Assembly (NCBI RefSeq): GCF_900102335.1
Contig: NZ_FNBM01000005.1
Location: 124,001-188,000, forward strand
Direction of reading: 5' to 3'
DNA: 64,000 nt
Origin: Phytopseudomonas seleniipraecipitans
GTDB taxonomy: Bacteria; Pseudomonadota; Gammaproteobacteria; Pseudomonadales; Pseudomonadaceae
The translations under genes and the position numbers were made by a program. Below the pieces are notes generated by a model. The model was not told the origin of the DNA, searched no databases, and worked only from the letters and a program-made list of their open reading frames with translations. Below, in pieces: positions 36,425-46,143 of this stretch. The first letter of the stretch is position 1. Each line of letters begins with the position of its first letter.

Positions 36425-36438
36425 TGCGAATTAGCGCA
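36425..36438. promoter_or_regulatory. Inverted repeat in the cdhR-caiX intergenic region
   Basis: TGCGAATTAGCGCA contains TGCG and CGCA arms in the 188-bp divergent region, about 90 bp upstream of caiX. It is a candidate operator for CdhR; no consensus was checked. Confidence 0.4.
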
Positions 36439-36526
36439 ATGGTAAATGAGTAAGGTGGGCTCATCGGAATCCCGCTGTTCCGGTCACGGTACTAAGAACC
36501 AGACTAAACCGTTGAGGAACCTACTC

Positions 36527-37462
36527 ATGAAAGCACTCACCGCATTCGCTGCGTGTTGCACCTTCACGCTGATCAGCTCACCCCTGCTGGCCGCCGACGA
36601 TGACAGTTGCAAGACGGTGCGCCTTGGCGCCGTCGGCTGGACCGACGTGGTCGCCACCACCGCCGTCGCTGCCGAGCTGCTGCAGGGCCTCGGTTATGAA
36701 ACGACCCAGACCCAGGCGTCCCAGCAGATTATTTTCGCCGGCATTCAGAAGGGCCAGGTCGACGCCTTCCTCGGCTACTGGAAACCGATCATGGACGACA
36801 ACATCAAACCCTTCCTCGATTCGGGCGCGGTGAAAGTGGCCGAGCAGCCGTCGCTAAACGACGCCGTGGCGGTGCTCGCCGTACCCAGCTACGCCGCTGA
36901 GCAAGGCTTGAAGACGCTGGCCGATATTCCACGCTTCAAGAACCAGCTGGAGGGCAAGATCTACGGCATCGAGGCCGGTTCCGGTGCCAATACCGCGATC
37001 CAGAAGATGATCGACCAGAACCGCTTCGGCCTCGGTGAATTCAAGCTGGTCGAGTCCAGCGAGGCGGGCATGCTCGCGGCCGTTGGTCGCGCCGTGCGCG
37101 CCGACAAGCCAGTGGTGTTCTTCGGCTGGAAGCCGCACCCGATGAACCTGCAAATGCCCATCACCTACCTGACCGGCACCGAAGGCGTGTTCGGCCCCAA
37201 CGACGGCGCTGCGACGGTGTCCACCGTGACCTCGCCGGACTATGCCCAGCGTTGCCCGAATGCCAACCGCCTGCTGACCAGCCTGCGCTTCACCAGCGAG
37301 CAGGAGGCTGCGCTGATGCAGCCGATCATGGATCGCCAGGCGCCAGAGAAAGTGGCGCGTGAGTGGATCGCGGCCAACCCGCAAGCCGTCGCCGGCTGGC
37401 TGGACGGCGTGACTACCCTTGATGGCAACCCCGCCGCCGAAGCCCTGACCGCAACCCAATAA
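36527..37462 (+). CDS. caiX: Carnitine-binding periplasmic protein CaiX
   Basis: This 311-residue substrate-binding protein of the betaine/carnitine/choline (OpuAC-like) family has a signal peptide (about 1-22, ending PLLAADD). It carries the aromatic-cage motifs [30 protein letters not shown] and [10 protein letters not shown] typical of quaternary-ammonium binding. No permease or ATPase gene adjoins it. In P. aeruginosa CaiX feeds a shared Cbc permease encoded elsewhere. It is the first gene of the caiX-cdhCAB operon; GAGGAAC precedes the ATG at 36527. Confidence 0.9.
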   Translation: MKALTAFAACCTFTLISSPLLAADDDSCKTVRLGAVGWTDVVATTAVAAELLQGLGYETTQTQASQQIIFAGIQKGQVDAFLGYWKPIMDDNIKPFLDSGAVKVAEQPSLNDAVAVLAVPSYAAEQGLKTLADIPRFKNQLEGKIYGIEAGSGANTAIQKMIDQNRFGLGEFKLVESSEAGMLAAVGRAVRADKPVVFFGWKPHPMNLQMPITYLTGTEGVFGPNDGAATVSTVTSPDYAQRCPNANRLLTSLRFTSEQEAALMQPIMDRQAPEKVAREWIAANPQAVAGWLDGVTTLDGNPAAEALTATQ

Positions 37463-37529
37463 CCCTCGACCTCGTCGCTACCGTGCCCTGCACGGTGGTG
37501 GCGTTCGCCCTGAAGAAAGGAGATCGACC

Positions 37530-38414
37530 GTGAACCATGAAGTCATCGTCACCTGCGCGGTCACTGGCGCCGGCGATACCGTCGGCCGCCATCCGGCGAT
37601 TCCCGTCACCCCCAAGCAGATCGCCGAGGCGGCCATCGAAGCCGCCAAGGCAGGCGCTACCGTCGCCCACTGTCATGTGCGCGACCCGCAGACCGGCAAG
37701 CCGAGCCGCGACGTGGCGCTGTACCGCGAGCTGGTCGAGCGCATCCGCGAGAGCGACACCGACGTGATCATCAACCTCACCGCCGGCATGGGCGGCGACC
37801 TGGAGATCGGCCCCGGCGAGCAGCCGCTGGCGTTCGGCGCCGGCACCGATCTGGTCGGCCCGATGACGCGTCTGGCGCATATCGAAGCGCTGCGCCCGGA
37901 AATCTGCACCCTGGATTGCGGCACCCTGAATTTTGGCGACGGCGATTTCATCTACGTCTCCACGCCCGCGCAGCTGCGCGCTGGCGCCAAACGCATCACC
38001 GAGCTGGGCGTGAAGGCCGAGCTGGAGATCTTCGACACCGGTCACCTGTGGTTCGCCAAGCAAATGATCAAGGAGGGCTTGCTCGACGACCCGCTGATCC
38101 AGCTGTGCCTGGGCATTCCCTGGGGCGCACCGGCGGACACCGCGACCATGAAGGCGATGGTCGACAACCTGCCGCCGGGCCTGACCTGGGCCGGTTTCGG
38201 CATCGGTCGCCAGCAGATGCCCATGGCCGCACAGGCGATGTTGCTGGGTGGCCATGTGCGCGTCGGTCTGGAAGACAACATCTGGCTGGACAAGGGCGTA
38301 CCGGCCAGCAACGGCTCACTGGTCGAGCGCGTGGTGGAGATCATCGAGCGCCTTGGTGGGCGTGCGCTGAGCCCGGCTGAAGGGCGCGAGAAGATGAACC
38401 TGAAACGTCGTTGA
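37530..38414 (+). CDS. cdhC: Dehydrocarnitine cleavage enzyme CdhC (BKACE family)
   Basis: This 294-residue TIM-barrel enzyme of the beta-keto acid cleavage family converts 3-dehydrocarnitine and acetyl-CoA to betainyl-CoA and acetoacetate. The zinc-binding motif HCHVRDP is intact in [15 protein letters not shown]. Other conserved blocks are [32 protein letters not shown] and [11 protein letters not shown]. Translation starts at a GTG at 37530 with AAAGGAG upstream. It lies between caiX and cdhA in one operon. Confidence 0.93.
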   Translation: MNHEVIVTCAVTGAGDTVGRHPAIPVTPKQIAEAAIEAAKAGATVAHCHVRDPQTGKPSRDVALYRELVERIRESDTDVIINLTAGMGGDLEIGPGEQPLAFGAGTDLVGPMTRLAHIEALRPEICTLDCGTLNFGDGDFIYVSTPAQLRAGAKRITELGVKAELEIFDTGHLWFAKQMIKEGLLDDPLIQLCLGIPWGAPADTATMKAMVDNLPPGLTWAGFGIGRQQMPMAAQAMLLGGHVRVGLEDNIWLDKGVPASNGSLVERVVEIIERLGGRALSPAEGREKMNLKRR

Positions 38415-38435
38415 GCCAGCAAGCGGGAGCCTGCC

Positions 38436-39401
38436 ATGTCCTTTGTCACCGATATCAAGATTTTTGCCGCCCTCGGCACTGGCGTGATCGGCGCCGGCTG
38501 GGTCGCTCGTGCCCTGGCCCACGGCCTCGACGTGCATGCCTGGGATCCAGCGCCGGGCGCTGAAGCAGCGCTGCGCACGCGCATCGCCAATGCCTGGCCA
38601 GCCCTGCAAGCGCAGGGGCTGGCGCCGGGCGCCGCGATGGAGCGGCTGCGTTTTTTTGCTGACCTCGACGCCTGTGTGGCCGATGCCGATTTCATTCAGG
38701 AGAGTGCACCCGAACGCCTCGACCTCAAGCTCGACCTGCATGCCCGCATCAGCGCTGCGGCGCGTCCCGACGTGATCATCGGGTCCAGTACGTCGGGCCT
38801 GCTGCCCAGCGAGTTCTATGCCCAGGTGCAGCACCCGCAGCGCTGCGTGGTCGGTCATCCGTTCAATCCGGTGTACCTGTTGCCGTTGGTGGAGGTGGTT
38901 GGTGGCGAGCGTACTGCGCCTGCCGCGGTGCAGGCTGCCATCGGCATCTACAGCGCACTGGGCATGCGCCCGCTGCACGTGCGCAAGGAAGTGCCCGGTT
39001 TTATCGCCGACCGCCTGCTCGAAGCGCTGTGGCGCGAGGCGCTGCACCTGGTCAATGACGGCGTGGCCACCACCGGCGAGATTGACGACGCGATCCGCTT
39101 TGGCGCCGGGCTGCGCTGGTCATTCATGGGCACCTTCATGACCTACACCTTGGCGGGCGGCGACGCCGGCATGCGCCACTTCATGGCCCAGTTCGGCCCG
39201 GCGCTGAAGCTGCCCTGGACCTACCTGCAGGCACCCGAGCTGACCGAAGCGCTGATCGACGATGTGGTCGCCGGCACCGGCGTGCAGCAGGGCCAGCGCA
39301 GCATTGCCGAACTGGAGCGCTACCGCGACGACTGCCTGCTGGCGGTGCTGGGCGCGATCAGGGAAACCAAGGCGCGCCACGGCTTCGTCTTCGAGGAATG
39401 A
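38436..39401 (+). CDS. cdhA: L-carnitine dehydrogenase CdhA
   Basis: This 321-residue NAD-dependent enzyme oxidises L-carnitine to 3-dehydrocarnitine. It has the 3-hydroxyacyl-CoA dehydrogenase fold: a Rossmann motif [17 protein letters not shown], the catalytic [15 protein letters not shown], and the C-terminal [19 protein letters not shown] helical domain. It is 21 bp downstream of cdhC and overlaps cdhB by 4 nt. The short length matches carnitine dehydrogenases without a fused thioesterase; that activity is supplied by cdhB. Confidence 0.93.
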   Translation: MSFVTDIKIFAALGTGVIGAGWVARALAHGLDVHAWDPAPGAEAALRTRIANAWPALQAQGLAPGAAMERLRFFADLDACVADADFIQESAPERLDLKLDLHARISAAARPDVIIGSSTSGLLPSEFYAQVQHPQRCVVGHPFNPVYLLPLVEVVGGERTAPAAVQAAIGIYSALGMRPLHVRKEVPGFIADRLLEALWREALHLVNDGVATTGEIDDAIRFGAGLRWSFMGTFMTYTLAGGDAGMRHFMAQFGPALKLPWTYLQAPELTEALIDDVVAGTGVQQGQRSIAELERYRDDCLLAVLGAIRETKARHGFVFEE

Positions 39402-39874
39402 GCATGTTGCCGATCACCTACCGCACCTTGGTGCAAGCCGACTGGGTCGACTACAACGGTCACCTGCGCGATGCCTACTACCTGCTGATCTGCAGCTTCG
39501 CCACCGACGGTTTGATGGACCTCATCGGCCTCGACGAGGCGGGCAGGGGCCGTACCGGGCACACGCTTTATACGCTGGAGTGCCACCTCAATTTTCTTGC
39601 CGAGGTGAAGCTTGGTGTCGAGGTTCAGGTGCGCACACAATTGCTCGGCCATGATCACAAGCGCCTGCATATCCACCACCGGATCGAGCGCTGCGACGAC
39701 GGGCAGACAGTGGCCGAAAGCGAACAGATGCTGATGAATATCGACACCGCGGCTGGACGCTCGGCGGCGTTCGATGCGCACGTCGCCGGTCGCGTCGTCG
39801 AGCTGGGCGAGTCGCAGCACGGGATGCCGCGCTCCGCCTATGTTGGCAGGACGATCGGGCTGCCATCCGCCTGA
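39398..39874 (+). CDS. cdhB: Betainyl-CoA thioesterase CdhB
   Basis: This 158-residue hotdog thioesterase hydrolyses betainyl-CoA to glycine betaine, the last step of carnitine breakdown. Its motif [19 protein letters not shown] carries the Asp of the 4-hydroxybenzoyl-CoA-thioesterase-like fold. The ATG overlaps the cdhA TGA. A second in-frame ATG two codons later is possible. It is the last gene of the operon. Its product feeds the gbcA-sox-glyA pathway encoded from 44.5 kb onward. Confidence 0.9.
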   Translation: MSMLPITYRTLVQADWVDYNGHLRDAYYLLICSFATDGLMDLIGLDEAGRGRTGHTLYTLECHLNFLAEVKLGVEVQVRTQLLGHDHKRLHIHHRIERCDDGQTVAESEQMLMNIDTAAGRSAAFDAHVAGRVVELGESQHGMPRSAYVGRTIGLPSA

Positions 39875-39885
39875 TCGAAGGCCGC

Positions 39886-39906
39886 TCGGCCCGTTTTGCG
39901 GGCCGA
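39886..39906 (+). terminator. Stem-loop after cdhB
   Basis: TCGGCCCG pairs with CGGGCCGA around TTTTG, 12 bp after the cdhB stop. There is no T-tract, so termination would be weak. Confidence 0.45.
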
Positions 39907-39933
39907 CGCGTGCTGTAGGAATGATTGACGCAG

Positions 39934-39956
39934 CCCTGGGTATCGCTGCGCTCAAC
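39934..39956 (+). repeat. Dispersed repeat family B, copy 2
   Basis: This is identical over 23 bp to 8003-8025 and lies between the convergent cdhB and the HrpK-like gene. Confidence 0.7.
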
Positions 39957-40002
39957 GCCAGACTACGGTCGAGCTGTCCCGGCATCGCATGGACGGTCAC
40001 CG

Positions 40003-40022
40003 GCCGCCCCGGTTGGGGCGGC
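40003..40022. terminator. Bidirectional terminator between cdhB and the HrpK-like gene
   Basis: An 8-bp perfect stem GCCGCCCC / GGGGCGGC with a GGTT loop is followed by TTGTTACCTT on the plus strand. It lies 8 bp beyond the stop of the leftward gene. Confidence 0.7.
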
Positions 40023-40030
40023 TTGTTACC

Positions 40031-43000
40031 TTAGCCTCGCATCACCCGCCAGGCTGGGGTGTTGTCGTTGGGGTTGTACTTCAGCTCGCTCTTGTCTGTC
40101 TCTTCCACGCCGATGGCCTTCAACCAGGTTTCCAGGTCGCCGGTGCTGATCTTGCCGTCGCGCCGGTCGTTCTTGGCCAGGTTGTCGAGCTGATCGAAGA
40201 AGCCCGGGTTGTCGAGCAGGAAGCGCGCCGCTTCTTTCTCGGCCTCGCTGCCATCGCCATTGGCAATCTTCTCTAGATCCTTCTTGCTGACGATGGCGTC
40301 CTTGCCGTTCCAGTCGTCCCAGCGTTCGCGGATGGTCTCGATGATGCTCAGGTTGTCGTCATAGTAGGCGCGGTCGTACTGCTCCTCGTGAGCACCGACC
40401 ATCTTCAGCCAGGTGTTGAGGTCGTTGGTGCTTACCTTGCCGTCTTGGCCGCCTTTGCCCCACTGGGTGTCGAGTTGTTCCCAGAACTCACTGTTCTCGA
40501 GCAGGAACTGCGCGGCTGCTTTCTCTTCGTCACTGCCGTCGCCATTGGCGATCTTCTCAAGGTCTTTCTTGCTGACGATCGCGTCCTTCCCATTCCAGTC
40601 ATCCCAGCGCTCGCGGATGGTGTGCATGACCTCGCGATTTTCTTCGTAGAACGCCTTGTCGTACGTGGCCAGGTGCAGGTCGTCATCCAAACGATTGATG
40701 GACGAGCCGCCTTCTTGCGGCGTGTCCTTGAAATTCTCCCATTCATCCTTCTGGTAGTCGTAGATGCTCTGTCCGGCGGGGGCATCGCGGCCGTCGTACT
40801 CGTAGAAGCTGTAGCGCGCATATTCCAGCTTGTCGCCCCAGTCCTCCTGGGCCAGGCCCAGCTCGGCGAGGTCCTTGAACCACTGGCCTTCCTTGTCGGT
40901 GGCTTTCTGCTTCTTCTCGTGGTCGACGAAGATGCTGACGATACCTGCGACCAGCCCAAGCACCGCGGTAACCAGAAACAATGGCCCAGTCGCGCCTGCC
41001 AGAGCGCCGATGTTGGCAAACAGGCCGACGGTACCGATGATGCCGGCCGTGGTGCCTGCAACGCCGCTGACGACAAACAACGAGCCGCTGGCTTTACCCA
41101 GATCGCTACCGGTCTTGATTGCTTCTTTGATGGCGAGCGCGCCCATCACAATGTCACTGACACTGAGAATGTCAGGCGCCACACCCAGGACCTTGGTGAC
41201 CGTGCCGGCAATGCGCGCTGCCGTGCCTGGCTTGATCGAAGGCACGTCCGGCTTGCCGCCGGAAGCCACGTCAATCACGTTGTCAGTCGTGACAAGGCCT
41301 GATTGTGCAGAAGTGGTTCTTACCGCTTCATTGACGCGCTCGACGGCACCATCAATAACGTCCGAAGGCGGCGGCGTGCGATTGTCGCGCTCGAACATCG
41401 CATTGATGGATTCTCGATCAAGGTCTACATCCGCGGAGAAACCATTGAACGGTTCGCTTCCAGCTGGCGCCGGTGAGCCAGAGCGGCGTGCACGCTCCTC
41501 CAGGGTGGCATCGAAGGACTCGCGGCTGGGCGGGGTGATGTTGCGTTGCTCGAAGTACTCCACAGCGTCTTCGTAAATCGTCGACACCGCATCGGTATAA
41601 GTCGAGTACCCCGAAGAGCTTACTGACGGCGGTAGCGCGCGGTTTGCGGCATCGTCCAGATGATCCGCGAAATCGCTTACAGAGGCGTCGTTCGGAACGT
41701 CTCCCAGACCATTCGCGGCGCGTTGCTCGTTGATGCTCTGGGTGATTGTTTCTTCGCTGATGGTGAGCTTCTGTTCGGTGGCAATATCGTTAAGGCTGCT
41801 GTACTTCGAGTAATCGGCAGGCGGCGTGCCGCCCGCCCGCGTGATGATGTCGTCGAGCAGCGCACGGCTTGCCGGGTCGTCCAGCGTGCCGAGGCCGGAG
41901 GCCTCACCCGATAGCCTTATCTGGTCTAACACGTCGCTGCCACCGCCATTGTTCAGCGAGGCCAGTTCGAGGGAGCCGTTTGCACGGGTCTGGGCTGCGT
42001 CGGGAATGCCTGAAATACCCTTGTCGCGCAGAAAGCCTTCAATCTTTCTGCCCCAGGTACTCTCCTTGCCCCAGATATCCGGCAAGGTTTTGCTCAGCCC
42101 CAGCAGGTCGGCCGTGTTGGTCTTGGTGAACAAGTCGAAGATGCCAGTCTTCTCGAATTGGGCGCCGTAGCTGAGGAACGTCATGAAGTCGCGTACGATA
42201 ATCAGCCGCTCCATGGGTTCGTCCGCCAACTGGCCATTCTTCGCCGAGAGCATGTAGATCGCGCCACCCAGCGAGCCGAAGGCCGATACTGTGCCGAGAA
42301 CGCCGTACTTGTTCAGCGTGCCGATGGCCTTGGCGAAGTCGTTCTTGCTGACCTCGGCTGGAATGTATTTACCCTGCAGCTGCTCATTGAAGTCCGCCTG
42401 ACTGATGCTGCCGTTGTTGAGCTTTTCGCTGAGTTCAACAAAGTCGGCCATCTTGGTTTTGTCGTTGAGCAGCTCGTTGAAGAATTTCTCGATGCTGTCC
42501 TGAACGCGACGAGGGATGTCGGCTGCCCTGAGCGCAGTCTTGATCAGAATGCCCATATCCCGGTAGGCCAGCTCTTTGTATTCGTCGGGGATGGAATTCG
42601 GGTCACCGACCAGTGTGTCGATCTCGACAAGAATGCTGTTTTGTTTGAGCGCCGACTCCGCTTGCCTGGCGCGCTCGGGGTCGAGCTGCTCCAGGCTCGA
42701 GGTCAGGCGGGCAACTTCTGCTTGAGCCTCGGCGCCCATGCCCTGCTTTTTCATGTCCTGCAGGTATTTGACGAACTCGGTGCTGGTCAGGGTGTTGTAT
42801 AGCTGGTCTTCGAGCTTGTCCTTGTCCTCTCCGCCGATTTTCTCGATGGCCTTGTCGATTTCCGCCTGGAACTCCTTGCCGATCTTGTCGCTCTCGCCTT
42901 GGCCCGTCGTGAACAGTTCACCGAGCATCTTGTCCACGGCGTTGCCGTCGAGAATGTCCTGCATGTCTTCGGAGCTGAGCTCCTCGCCGTCACTCTTGAA

Positions 43001-44041
43001 CTGGCGCCACGTCGTGCCGCCACGCGGGTCCTCGATATACGGCGTGATGGTGTGGCCGCCTTCCATGGTCGCCTTGGCCTCAATGGCCTTTATCAGTTTG
43101 CCGATATCGCTGTCCTTTTCGACCTTGCCCTCTTCGATGAGCTTGCGGTATTTGTCGAGCAGGTTTTTGGTCGCCAACTCGACGACCGTCATGTCTTCCT
43201 TGTCGTCTTTTTTCGCTTTTTCACCGCTGCTCAGGCCGAGTAAATCCATCGCGTCGAGATCAGGCAGCTTGTACGTGTCGCGCAATGTCTGGATCGAATC
43301 CCCACTCTTGAGGTGGTCGCTCCACATTTCACTAACCCGGTCGTACATCTCCTTGTTTTCGTGTTGGGAAACGACGTACTTCTTGCCGTCCTTGGTCTCG
43401 AATTGAATAACGCCGTTACCGAACTCGTCCGGCGAGCCAAACCAGGAAATGTCATGTTTGGCGATGTAGGTATCAGCGCCGGCGACTTCACGACCCGCGT
43501 CTGCGCGCTGTACGAGGGTGTAGCGCGACAGCCCGATCTGCTGCAATTCGGCGAACAGCTCTGGGGTGAGCGCTTTGGAAACGGTGACGGTCTCGCCGTC
43601 GGCGTCCACGTACGTGATCACCTCGGCCTTTTCCAGGTTTCCTTCCCACTTGAATTGCGTGTAGTCGCCCCAGCTTTTCACTTCTGTGTTGCGATCGGCG
43701 ACTGCGTGCTCGTCGGCCATTGCGGCGACCACTTGGGCTTTCTGCTCAGGCGACTGATTGAGGGCGTGCAGGTTGACCAAAAATTTGTATAGCTCGGGAT
43801 TTACCGAACGCTCCACTACCACGCCTTGACCGTTCAGCTCATAACGGATTTTTCCGTCCTTGGCTGCCTCGACCTCGGTCGTGTCAACGGGCGGCCAGGT
43901 CTCGTTATCCGTGGCGGTGCGGTCTTGTTTGGGCTTTGGATTGCCTTCGGCTTTTTGGCTCAGCCGCACAATATTGTCGAAACGATGGCGATCGCTGCCA
44001 GGCTGTTCGATGCCGCCCTTGTTCAGTGGTTTCACGCTCAC
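40031..44041 (-). CDS. Orphan HrpF/NopX/HrpK-like large protein
   Basis: This protein of about 1336 residues resembles type III translocon proteins of the HrpF/NopX/HrpK group. The C-terminal third has a glycine-rich hydrophobic region (about 984-1039, including ANIGALAGATGPLFLVTAVL) and the family-like WFKDLAELGLAQEDWGDKL and YSFYEYDGRDAPAGQSIYDY. A 95-residue tandem repeat (about 1127-1317) follows, with IRERWDDWNGKDAIVSKKDL and EF-hand-like DGKISTGDL and DGKVSTNDL loops. The N-terminal 900 residues are charged, Asp/Glu/Lys-rich and unrecognised. The start is a GTG at 44041 with GAGGAA six bases upstream; a longer frame opens only with a TTG lacking a ribosome site. No secretion apparatus, chaperone or hrp box was seen nearby. 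Confidence 0.8.
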   Translation of the reverse strand: MSVKPLNKGGIEQPGSDRHRFDNIVRLSQKAEGNPKPKQDRTATDNETWPPVDTTEVEAAKDGKIRYELNGQGVVVERSVNPELYKFLVNLHALNQSPEQKAQVVAAMADEHAVADRNTEVKSWGDYTQFKWEGNLEKAEVITYVDADGETVTVSKALTPELFAELQQIGLSRYTLVQRADAGREVAGADTYIAKHDISWFGSPDEFGNGVIQFETKDGKKYVVSQHENKEMYDRVSEMWSDHLKSGDSIQTLRDTYKLPDLDAMDLLGLSSGEKAKKDDKEDMTVVELATKNLLDKYRKLIEEGKVEKDSDIGKLIKAIEAKATMEGGHTITPYIEDPRGGTTWRQFKSDGEELSSEDMQDILDGNAVDKMLGELFTTGQGESDKIGKEFQAEIDKAIEKIGGEDKDKLEDQLYNTLTSTEFVKYLQDMKKQGMGAEAQAEVARLTSSLEQLDPERARQAESALKQNSILVEIDTLVGDPNSIPDEYKELAYRDMGILIKTALRAADIPRRVQDSIEKFFNELLNDKTKMADFVELSEKLNNGSISQADFNEQLQGKYIPAEVSKNDFAKAIGTLNKYGVLGTVSAFGSLGGAIYMLSAKNGQLADEPMERLIIVRDFMTFLSYGAQFEKTGIFDLFTKTNTADLLGLSKTLPDIWGKESTWGRKIEGFLRDKGISGIPDAAQTRANGSLELASLNNGGGSDVLDQIRLSGEASGLGTLDDPASRALLDDIITRAGGTPPADYSKYSSLNDIATEQKLTISEETITQSINEQRAANGLGDVPNDASVSDFADHLDDAANRALPPSVSSSGYSTYTDAVSTIYEDAVEYFEQRNITPPSRESFDATLEERARRSGSPAPAGSEPFNGFSADVDLDRESINAMFERDNRTPPPSDVIDGAVERVNEAVRTTSAQSGLVTTDNVIDVASGGKPDVPSIKPGTAARIAGTVTKVLGVAPDILSVSDIVMGALAIKEAIKTGSDLGKASGSLFVVSGVAGTTAGIIGTVGLFANIGALAGATGPLFLVTAVLGLVAGIVSIFVDHEKKQKATDKEGQWFKDLAELGLAQEDWGDKLEYARYSFYEYDGRDAPAGQSIYDYQKDEWENFKDTPQEGGSSINRLDDDLHLATYDKAFYEENREVMHTIRERWDDWNGKDAIVSKKDLEKIANGDGSDEEKAAAQFLLENSEFWEQLDTQWGKGGQDGKVSTNDLNTWLKMVGAHEEQYDRAYYDDNLSIIETIRERWDDWNGKDAIVSKKDLEKIANGDGSEAEKEAARFLLDNPGFFDQLDNLAKNDRRDGKISTGDLETWLKAIGVEETDKSELKYNPNDNTPAWRVMRG

Positions 44042-44494
44042 GATCAGTTCCTCGCGAAGTAAAGGCGATTGGCCGAGTCGCTCTGCAAGATCCGCATGGG
44101 CGCCTAAGGCCGGGATTGCCCCGATTGTTTCGCTTACCGGCGTGAAATGCTGTGAAACGTTCCTGTCATAAACCGAACCGCCATGGAGATGCCTTGCGAA
44201 GGGATCTTGGCGCGCAGGACAAGCGCGAGCCCCACGTAGATGGGCGGCGCTGTTGGTGCACAAACGATTAACAAGGTATGCACGGGTGATACGCAGCGCG
44301 TTCTACAAGCTGACGGAAATCGGCAGGGCCTATGGCGGCTCGTTTTCCTCGATGACAAGGTTGCGGCACTGATCGGGTTGCGGCAGGGCACAGAGTCCGC
44401 CCATCTCGGGCTGCGGGTATGCCCGCTGGATTTTAGCCGTGGGCAGAAAAACCGCCGGCGGGAGGTGCTGGCGGTCGTTTGATGGGGCAGGCGT
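44042..44494. other. Intergenic region upstream of the HrpK-like gene
   Basis: These 453 bp carry the gbcA terminator near 44447-44475. The rest must contain the promoter of the large leftward gene. Short open frames on both strands (for example 44240-44482 plus) lack ribosome sites and recognisable sequence, so I see no gene here. No hrp-box (GGAACC...CCACNNA) was found in the leftward orientation. Confidence 0.5.
44447..44475 (-). terminator. Intrinsic terminator of gbcA
   Basis: Read leftward, ACCGCC pairs with GGCGGT and is followed by TTTTC. It lies 20 bp after the gbcA stop codon. Confidence 0.75.
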
Positions 44495-45787
44495 TTACTG
44501 CGCTTGCACGTCTCGCAAATAAGGCGCTGGCGCCGCACCGAGATTATTCAGCATGCGGCCGCTGTACCAGTCGATGAAGTTGACCACGCCAAACTCGTAA
44601 GTCTGCGAATAAGGGCCGGGCTGGTAAGCGTTGGAGTTGATGCCACGCTGGTTTTCTTCCGCCAGGCGACGGTCCTGGTCGTTGGTGGCGTCCCACACCT
44701 CGCGTAGGCGCGCCACGTCGTAATCGACGCCTTCGACCGCATCCTTGTGGACCAGCCACTTGGTAGTGACCATGGTTTCCTGAGCGCTGATCGGCCACAC
44801 GGTGAAGACGATGATGTGGTCGCCCATGCAGTGGTTCCACGAGTGCGGCAGGTGCAGGATGCGCATCGAGCCCAGGTCCGGGTTCTGGATGCGGCCCATC
44901 AGTTTCTTGCTGCCTTGCTTGCCGTCCATGGTCATGGACACGGTGCCTTTGAGCAGCGGCATGCGCACGATACGGTTACGCAGCCCGAAGCCGGCATGCA
45001 GGTAAGGGATCTTCTCGGCTTCCCATTTGGCCGCGGATTCGGCGACGTGATCCTTAAATGACTGACTGGCGCGCGGATCGTTGGTGTCGTCCCATTCCAG
45101 CAGGGTGTTGAGCAGTTCCGGGTGCGAGCCGTTGCAGTGGTAGCACTCGCGGTTGTTTTCCAGCACCAACTTCCAGTTGGCCTTTTCGAACAGGTTGGTC
45201 TGCACCGCGACCTTGGTGTTCTCCATGTCGTACGGCTCCATGTAATGAGCCAGGGTCGCCAGGAACTCATCAATGGCGGGCGGGTTTTCGGCAAGCGAGA
45301 TAAAGATGTAGCCGCCGGCAGTCTTGCAGTTCACCGGTTTGAGGCCGAACTGCTTCATGTCGAAGTCGGCGCCCATTTCTGTACCGGCAAACAGCAGGCG
45401 ACCATCGAGTTCGTAAGTCCACTGGTGATAAGGACAGACCAGTTTGGCCACCTTGCCCTTTTCGCTGGTGCACAGCCGCGAGCCGCGGTGGCGGCAGACG
45501 TTGTGAAAGGCATGCACGGCGCCTTCTGCACCACGGATGACGAGGATCGGGTTATTGCCGATCTGCAGGGTCAGAAAATTGCCCTTGGTGGGAATTTCAC
45601 ACGTCATGCCGGCGATCAGCCATTCCTTGTGGAAGATCTCCTGCATGTCGAGCTGGAACACGCGCTCGTCGTTGTAGAACGGCTGCGGCAGAGAAAACGT
45701 GCGCTCGCGGTTCTGCAGCATCTCGGCGGCAGCGGCGCGTGCCGGCTCCAGCGGATCGCCAAGGCTCAGCGTAGAGGTGACGGTCAT
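44495..45787 (-). CDS. gbcA: Glycine betaine demethylase, Rieske oxygenase GbcA
   Basis: This 430-residue Rieske non-haem-iron oxygenase removes a methyl group from glycine betaine to give dimethylglycine and formaldehyde, using electrons from GbcB. The Rieske [2Fe-2S] ligands are seen in CRHRGSRLC and LVCPYHQW (Cys-x-His, Cys-x2-His). The mononuclear iron site follows in ENNRECYHCNGSHPELL. The start at 45787 (MTVTSTLSLGDPLEPAR) has a GAGGAG site; the upstream in-frame 27 codons are basic and unlike the family. It diverges from gbcB, with its own terminator downstream. Confidence 0.95.
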   Translation of the reverse strand: MTVTSTLSLGDPLEPARAAAAEMLQNRERTFSLPQPFYNDERVFQLDMQEIFHKEWLIAGMTCEIPTKGNFLTLQIGNNPILVIRGAEGAVHAFHNVCRHRGSRLCTSEKGKVAKLVCPYHQWTYELDGRLLFAGTEMGADFDMKQFGLKPVNCKTAGGYIFISLAENPPAIDEFLATLAHYMEPYDMENTKVAVQTNLFEKANWKLVLENNRECYHCNGSHPELLNTLLEWDDTNDPRASQSFKDHVAESAAKWEAEKIPYLHAGFGLRNRIVRMPLLKGTVSMTMDGKQGSKKLMGRIQNPDLGSMRILHLPHSWNHCMGDHIIVFTVWPISAQETMVTTKWLVHKDAVEGVDYDVARLREVWDATNDQDRRLAEENQRGINSNAYQPGPYSQTYEFGVVNFIDWYSGRMLNNLGAAPAPYLRDVQAQ

Positions 45788-46143
45788 CGGAAAACTCCTC
45801 GTGGCGCGCGCGCTGCGAACGCCGTAAAAGTGGCTAGATGCGGTGGTACGCAAGGTGGCGCGTCGCACGCCTGATCGCCTGCCGATAGGCGCTCTGCAAA
45901 GGCATTGCGGTTAGCGCTCTTATCCTGTTCGGCTTGGAGCCGAGTGTGGAGCCGGTCGCGTCGCGATCCTTATCCATGGGCGACATGCTCGAATCATTTC
46001 CCGACTCGGCAGGCCAGTGTCTACGGGGCAGGTCGCCGTAAGTATGTCGATGTCGTTGATAGGTAAATGACAGGTTTGATGGTTACGCACAATCGCGGCA
46101 AAGACGGGGCCGGTGAGCGGCCCGTGTGTGCGAGAGAACCGAT
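45788..46143. promoter_or_regulatory. gbcA-gbcB divergent regulatory region
   Basis: This 356-bp gap must contain promoters for both genes and probably the binding site of GbdR, whose gene is outside the window. TGTCG half-site-like repeats occur at 46045-46049 and 46051-46055, and a GGCGACATG at about 45977. I cannot define a complete operator. No coding frame is supported. Confidence 0.45.

Noticed and set aside
44042..44263. N-terminal extension of the HrpK-like protein to 1410 residues
   Set aside because: The longer frame opens with a TTG without a ribosome site, while the GTG at 44041 has GAGGAA at ideal spacing.
44240..44482. Possible 80-residue plus-strand gene between the HrpK-like gene and gbcA
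   Set aside because: No ribosome site, no recognisable protein character, and it overlaps the gbcA terminator.
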